From an uncultured Roseobacter sp. (GTDB taxonomy: Bacteria; Pseudomonadota; Alphaproteobacteria; Rhodobacterales; Rhodobacteraceae), in the NCBI RefSeq assembly GCF_947496515.1, contig NZ_CANMDB010000007.1, positions 1 through 64,000 on the forward strand: a DNA stretch of 64,000 nt. Reading direction: 5' to 3'. Made by a program: the position numbers and the translations under genes. Below, piece after piece: positions 61,127 through 64,000 of this stretch (positions are counted from its first letter, which is position 1; every line of letters starts with the position of its first letter). The notes below the pieces were generated by a model. It saw nothing but the letters and a program-made list of their open reading frames with translations. It did no database searches and was not told the origin of the DNA.

Positions 61127-62185
61127 ATGGCCGATCAGCCCTACCGTGTGGCCTTGTTGATCGCGATGTGTGGGCCAGCGGGGATGTGGGCCCCGTCGTG
61201 CATCGCCAGTGCTGAGGTGGCGTTGAAGGAGCTCAACGCAAGTTCCGGGATCGGTGGCCGCCCGGTAGAGGTCGTGGTCATTGATGCGGCGCTGGAGGCG
61301 GAAGAGCCCGTCGAAGCTGTGGTCGACGAGCTGATTGTCCAAGGGCGAATAGATGCCATTGTGGGCATGCATATCAGCGCCGTCAGACAGCGGATCGTTG
61401 CGACCGTCCGGGGGAGGGTGCCCTTTGTCTACACCCCGCTTTACGAAGGCGGCGAGGCGTCGCCGGGCGTTTTCACGATTGGTGACATGCCGGCGCGTCA
61501 GCTTGGCCCGGCCATCGGATATCTCAGCCGTCGCTTTCGGTTGAAGAAATGGGCGCTGATCGGCAATGACTATATCTGGCCGCGTGTCTCGCATGCCTAT
61601 GCCAAGATCGAGCTGCGTCGCCATCATCGGGCCTTGGTTTTTGAAACCTATCTGCCTTTCAACTCCAACAGGATAGAAAATACGGTCGAAGCGCTCGGAA
61701 AATCGGGCGCGGACGCGGTGCTTATCTCTCTGGTGGGGCAGGATGCGGTTGCGTTCAACCGCATCTTTGGCGGCATGAAATTGCACGCGGGTATTTTTCG
61801 TCTGTCTTGTGCCATTGAGGAAAACGGCCTTTTGGCCAGTGGTGAACAGAATCTGCAGCGGCTCTTCTCTTCCGCCTCCTACTTTGCCGGTCTGGATACC
61901 CCCGGCAATGCGGAGTTTCGTGAGAAATACCACAGTCTGCATCAGGCGCGCGCGCCTATGTTGAATGCCTTGGGTCAGTCGACCTACGAGGGGCTGCAGT
62001 TCCTGGCCAGTCTCATCAAACAACCGGAACAGGACTGGCGCGCCCGAAGGATGAAGTCGTCCCGCCCTATCTCATACAAAAGCGCGCGGCGCGGTCTCTA
62101 CGTGACCAATGCCGATAACATCTGCCCCGTCTTCGTCGCGCGTGCGAATGGTCTGGTCTTTGATGATCTGCAACGGCTGCCTTGA
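61127..62185 (+). CDS. AmiC-like amide sensor (cytoplasmic binding-protein fold)
   Basis: A 352-residue protein of the AmiC/UrtA fold but without any signal peptide. It has YRVALLIAMCGPAGMWAPSC, SAEVALKELNASSGIGGRPV, VYTPLYEGGEASPGVFTIGD, KKWALIGNDYIWPRVSHAYA and a C-terminal GLYVTNADNICPVFVARANG. In Pseudomonas, AmiC binds amides in the cytoplasm and releases the antiterminator AmiR. No ANTAR-type AmiR gene is present in the window. I start at ATG 61127, where the domain begins; an ATG at 61043 would add 28 residues without homology. It is next to the MarR gene, so it may tune the nitrile/amide genes through another partner. Confidence 0.75.
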   Translation: MADQPYRVALLIAMCGPAGMWAPSCIASAEVALKELNASSGIGGRPVEVVVIDAALEAEEPVEAVVDELIVQGRIDAIVGMHISAVRQRIVATVRGRVPFVYTPLYEGGEASPGVFTIGDMPARQLGPAIGYLSRRFRLKKWALIGNDYIWPRVSHAYAKIELRRHHRALVFETYLPFNSNRIENTVEALGKSGADAVLISLVGQDAVAFNRIFGGMKLHAGIFRLSCAIEENGLLASGEQNLQRLFSSASYFAGLDTPGNAEFREKYHSLHQARAPMLNALGQSTYEGLQFLASLIKQPEQDWRARRMKSSRPISYKSARRGLYVTNADNICPVFVARANGLVFDDLQRLP

Positions 62186-62391
62186 GGGGGTGCAAGACCG
62201 GCGGAAGTTATCCTGTCCAAGCGGTCGTTGTAACGCTCCTATACCACAGGCAACGATCCAACCGGGGTCGTGAACTCTTCGGTAGGACCACTTTTGGTCT
62301 GGTAACAGCATCCGATCTCCATCATGCGGCGCGCGTTTCTTCCGAGCATTGCTAGTCGAAAACGGGTTGGTTTTTCCCGTACCAGAGTTCT
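62186..62391. other. Short gap between convergent genes
   Basis: The 206 bases between the AmiC-like gene and the convergent GMC oxidoreductase gene contain no open frame of interest, and I saw no strong hairpin. The minus-strand frame at 62072-62536 spans this gap but overlaps both neighbours and has no start-site support. Confidence 0.4.
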
Positions 62392-64000
62392 TCAGCGGCC
62401 CGTTGGTGCCGCTATCGGGTCCACGGACGCGAGGGGTGTGCGGTCCAGGATCAGGTCCGCCCCTTTCTCGGCAATCATAATGGTGGGTGCGTTGGTGTTG
62501 GACGAGGTGATCTGTGGCATGATCGACGCGTCGCACACCCGCAGCCGGTCGATGCCATGCACCCGCAGGTCCCGATCGACGACAGCCATATCTCCTGCTC
62601 CCATTTTGCAGGTGCCCACGGGGTGGTGATCGGTCTTCGCCATTTTGCAGGCATAATCAAGGAGCGCTGCGCGGGAGGTCACGTCCGGGCCCGGTAGCAC
62701 TTCCTTGCGCACATATCCCGACAAGGCGGGTTGTGAGAGGATGTCGCGCGCCATCTCAAGTCCGCGTAGCGCCATGGTCATGTCGTGCGGATCTGACCAG
62801 TAGTTCGGGTCAATCAGCGGGGGGCTCATCGGATCGCTGTCGGCCAGCCGTACCGTCCCGCGCGAACGTGGTCTGAGATACGCGCTGTTCAGGGTGATCC
62901 CCGCGCCGTTGATCTTTGCGATCCCTTTTTCGATGCCTGACCCTTGCCCCAGATGAAACTGGATGTCCGGGTGCGTCGCGGAAAGATCCGCATACCAAAA
63001 GCCGCCTGTTTCAAACAGCGACGCCGCTGCCGGGCCTGACTGAAACAGCAGGTATTGCAAACCGGCCCAGACGGTTTTGTGCGGTTTGTCCCACCCATCG
63101 TAGCTGTGAGGCCCGGTCAGTTCAGCGATGGTGCAGATATCCAGATGATCCTGCAGGTTCATTCCGACCCCTGGCAATTCCAGCTCGACGGGTATGCCAA
63201 GATCGTGCAGGTGGTCCGGCGGTCCAATTCCCGACAGCATCAGCAGCCGGGGTGAGCCGATGGACCCCGACGACACGATCACCTCGCGGGCCGCATGTAC
63301 TCTTTCCTGGCGACCGCCGCGTAGAATATCCAGACCAACGGCGCATCCTTTTTCCACCACCAGGCGAAGAACGTGGGTGCCGGTCATGACGGTCAGATTG
63401 GGCCGTCCTTCGGCTGGTTTCAGATAGGCCACCGCCGCCGAAGACCGTCGCGCGTGACGTTGGGTGAGTTGGTAGTAGCCCACGCCCGCCTGTTCGTGCC
63501 CGTTGAAATCGGGGTTGTAGGGCATCCCGAACTGCTGTCCTGCCCGAATGAAGGCGTCGCAGATCGGCAGCGTTGCCCTCGGCACGGATACGCCGAGCGG
63601 GCCATCAATGCCGTGGAATTCATCGTTGAAGCGGTCATTGGCCTCCGCCCGTCTGAAGTAAGGCAACAGGTCGCGGTAGCCCCATCCGGTACAGCCATAC
63701 CCATCCGCCCACTGATCGTAGTCCTGCGCATGGCCGCGTGTGTAAATCTGCGCGTTGATGGAGGAGCCGCCTCCGATTACCTTGGCTTGGGTGAACCAGA
63801 TCCGCCGGTCCTTCATGTGCTTTTGCGGAACGGTGGACCAGCCCCAACTGCCGATCCCCTTGGTCATCTTGGCGAAACCCGCCGGCCAGTGGTACAAAAA
63901 ACTTTTGTCGCGCCCGCCTGCCTCAACAAGCAACACGGAGACGTCCGGGTCTTCGCTGAGCCGGGCTGCCAAGACGCATCCGGCGGAACCGCCGCCTGCG
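62392..64000 (-). CDS. GMC-family oxidoreductase (choline dehydrogenase-like), N-terminus beyond the window
   Basis: At least 535 residues. The frame is open to the right edge, where GGGSAGCVLAARLSE continues the FAD-binding GxGxxG motif, so the true start is outside the window. Further FAD and family motifs are LLVEAGGRD, QAKVIGGGSSINAQIYTRGH (GMC signature 1) and VIVSSGSIGSPRLLMLSGIG (signature 2). The C-terminal catalytic pair is the His of DHHPVGTCKMG and the Asn of SSNTNAPTIMIAEKGADLI. It oxidises an alcohol to an aldehyde with FAD. The substrate (choline, an aliphatic or polyol alcohol) cannot be read from the sequence. It is separate from the nitrile genes and convergent with them. Confidence 0.92.
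   Translation of the reverse strand, partial: AGGGSAGCVLAARLSEDPDVSVLLVEAGGRDKSFLYHWPAGFAKMTKGIGSWGWSTVPQKHMKDRRIWFTQAKVIGGGSSINAQIYTRGHAQDYDQWADGYGCTGWGYRDLLPYFRRAEANDRFNDEFHGIDGPLGVSVPRATLPICDAFIRAGQQFGMPYNPDFNGHEQAGVGYYQLTQRHARRSSAAVAYLKPAEGRPNLTVMTGTHVLRLVVEKGCAVGLDILRGGRQERVHAAREVIVSSGSIGSPRLLMLSGIGPPDHLHDLGIPVELELPGVGMNLQDHLDICTIAELTGPHSYDGWDKPHKTVWAGLQYLLFQSGPAAASLFETGGFWYADLSATHPDIQFHLGQGSGIEKGIAKINGAGITLNSAYLRPRSRGTVRLADSDPMSPPLIDPNYWSDPHDMTMALRGLEMARDILSQPALSGYVRKEVLPGPDVTSRAALLDYACKMAKTDHHPVGTCKMGAGDMAVVDRDLRVHGIDRLRVCDASIMPQITSSNTNAPTIMIAEKGADLILDRTPLASVDPIAAPTGR

Noticed and set aside
1-64000. tRNA genes, rRNA genes, CRISPR arrays, riboswitches, replication origins
   Set aside because: I looked for cloverleaf ends, spaced identical repeats, conserved riboswitch cores and iteron arrays on both strands and found none I could support by eye.

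Overview
The window looks like a chromosomal or megaplasmid segment of an alphaproteobacterium of the Rhodobacterales (Roseobacter-type). The reasons are high GC content, dense operons with ATGA stop/start overlaps, many importers with periplasmic binding proteins (ABC, TRAP and TAXI types), SorC and FCD-GntR sugar regulators, a Calx-beta/RTX secreted protein, and IS remnants of families common in that group. The genus is not determined. No rRNA, tRNA or CRISPR array was seen.

Region 1 (1-9500) is an accessory, decaying zone. It holds a frameshifted IS3-family transposase at the left edge, a 1337-residue secreted Calx-beta/RTX protein on the minus strand, a truncated IS481-type transposase carrying a short palindromic insertion, a frameshifted NAD-dependent epimerase, a frameshifted methyltransferase, a scrap of IS5-family transposase, and about 1.8 kb without an intact gene.

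Region 2 (9533-18824) is the least explained part. Two divergent operons start from a 95-bp gap. The minus operon encodes an unknown exported protein, a DUF4384-type protein, an OmpA-domain protein and an exported caspase-fold (C14) protein with a peptidoglycan-binding-like tail. The plus operon encodes an exported coiled-coil/SH3 protein, an orphan TAXI binding protein, a second exported caspase-fold protein with a PDZ-like tail, an unknown exported protein and an unknown membrane protein. I propose that these nine genes form one envelope-located caspase system of unknown function.

Region 3 (19460-38060) is carbohydrate-acid and branched-sugar catabolism. It contains an exported alpha/beta hydrolase and two paralogous FCD-GntR regulators. 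The second regulator heads an operon of ribose-type ABC importer, probable D-apionate lactonase (ApnL), DenD-like dehydrogenase and TRAP binding protein. The same 23-bp inverted repeat lies upstream of the hydrolase and of that operon. A SorC-controlled operon follows, with a second ABC importer (two permeases) and a DhaK/DhaL pair, possibly an erythrulose kinase.

Region 4 (38429-47288) is a DHAP-shunt locus. MtnK, MtnA and a class II aldolase, with a SorC regulator and an aldo/keto reductase, are transcribed leftward. A dedicated third ABC importer is transcribed rightward from the same gap. The predicted job is import or recovery of 5-methylthioribose or 5-deoxyribose and its cleavage to DHAP plus a C2 aldehyde.

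Region 5 (47808-62185) is a nitrile/amide island: SDR, acetamidase/formamidase, NTF2-like protein, ABM monooxygenase, two amidase-signature amidases, a Liv/Urt-type ABC importer with a Tat-exported binding protein, a cobalt-type nitrile hydratase whose beta subunit is split into two genes plus an activator, a MarR regulator and an AmiC-like cytoplasmic sensor. A GMC oxidoreductase runs off the right edge.
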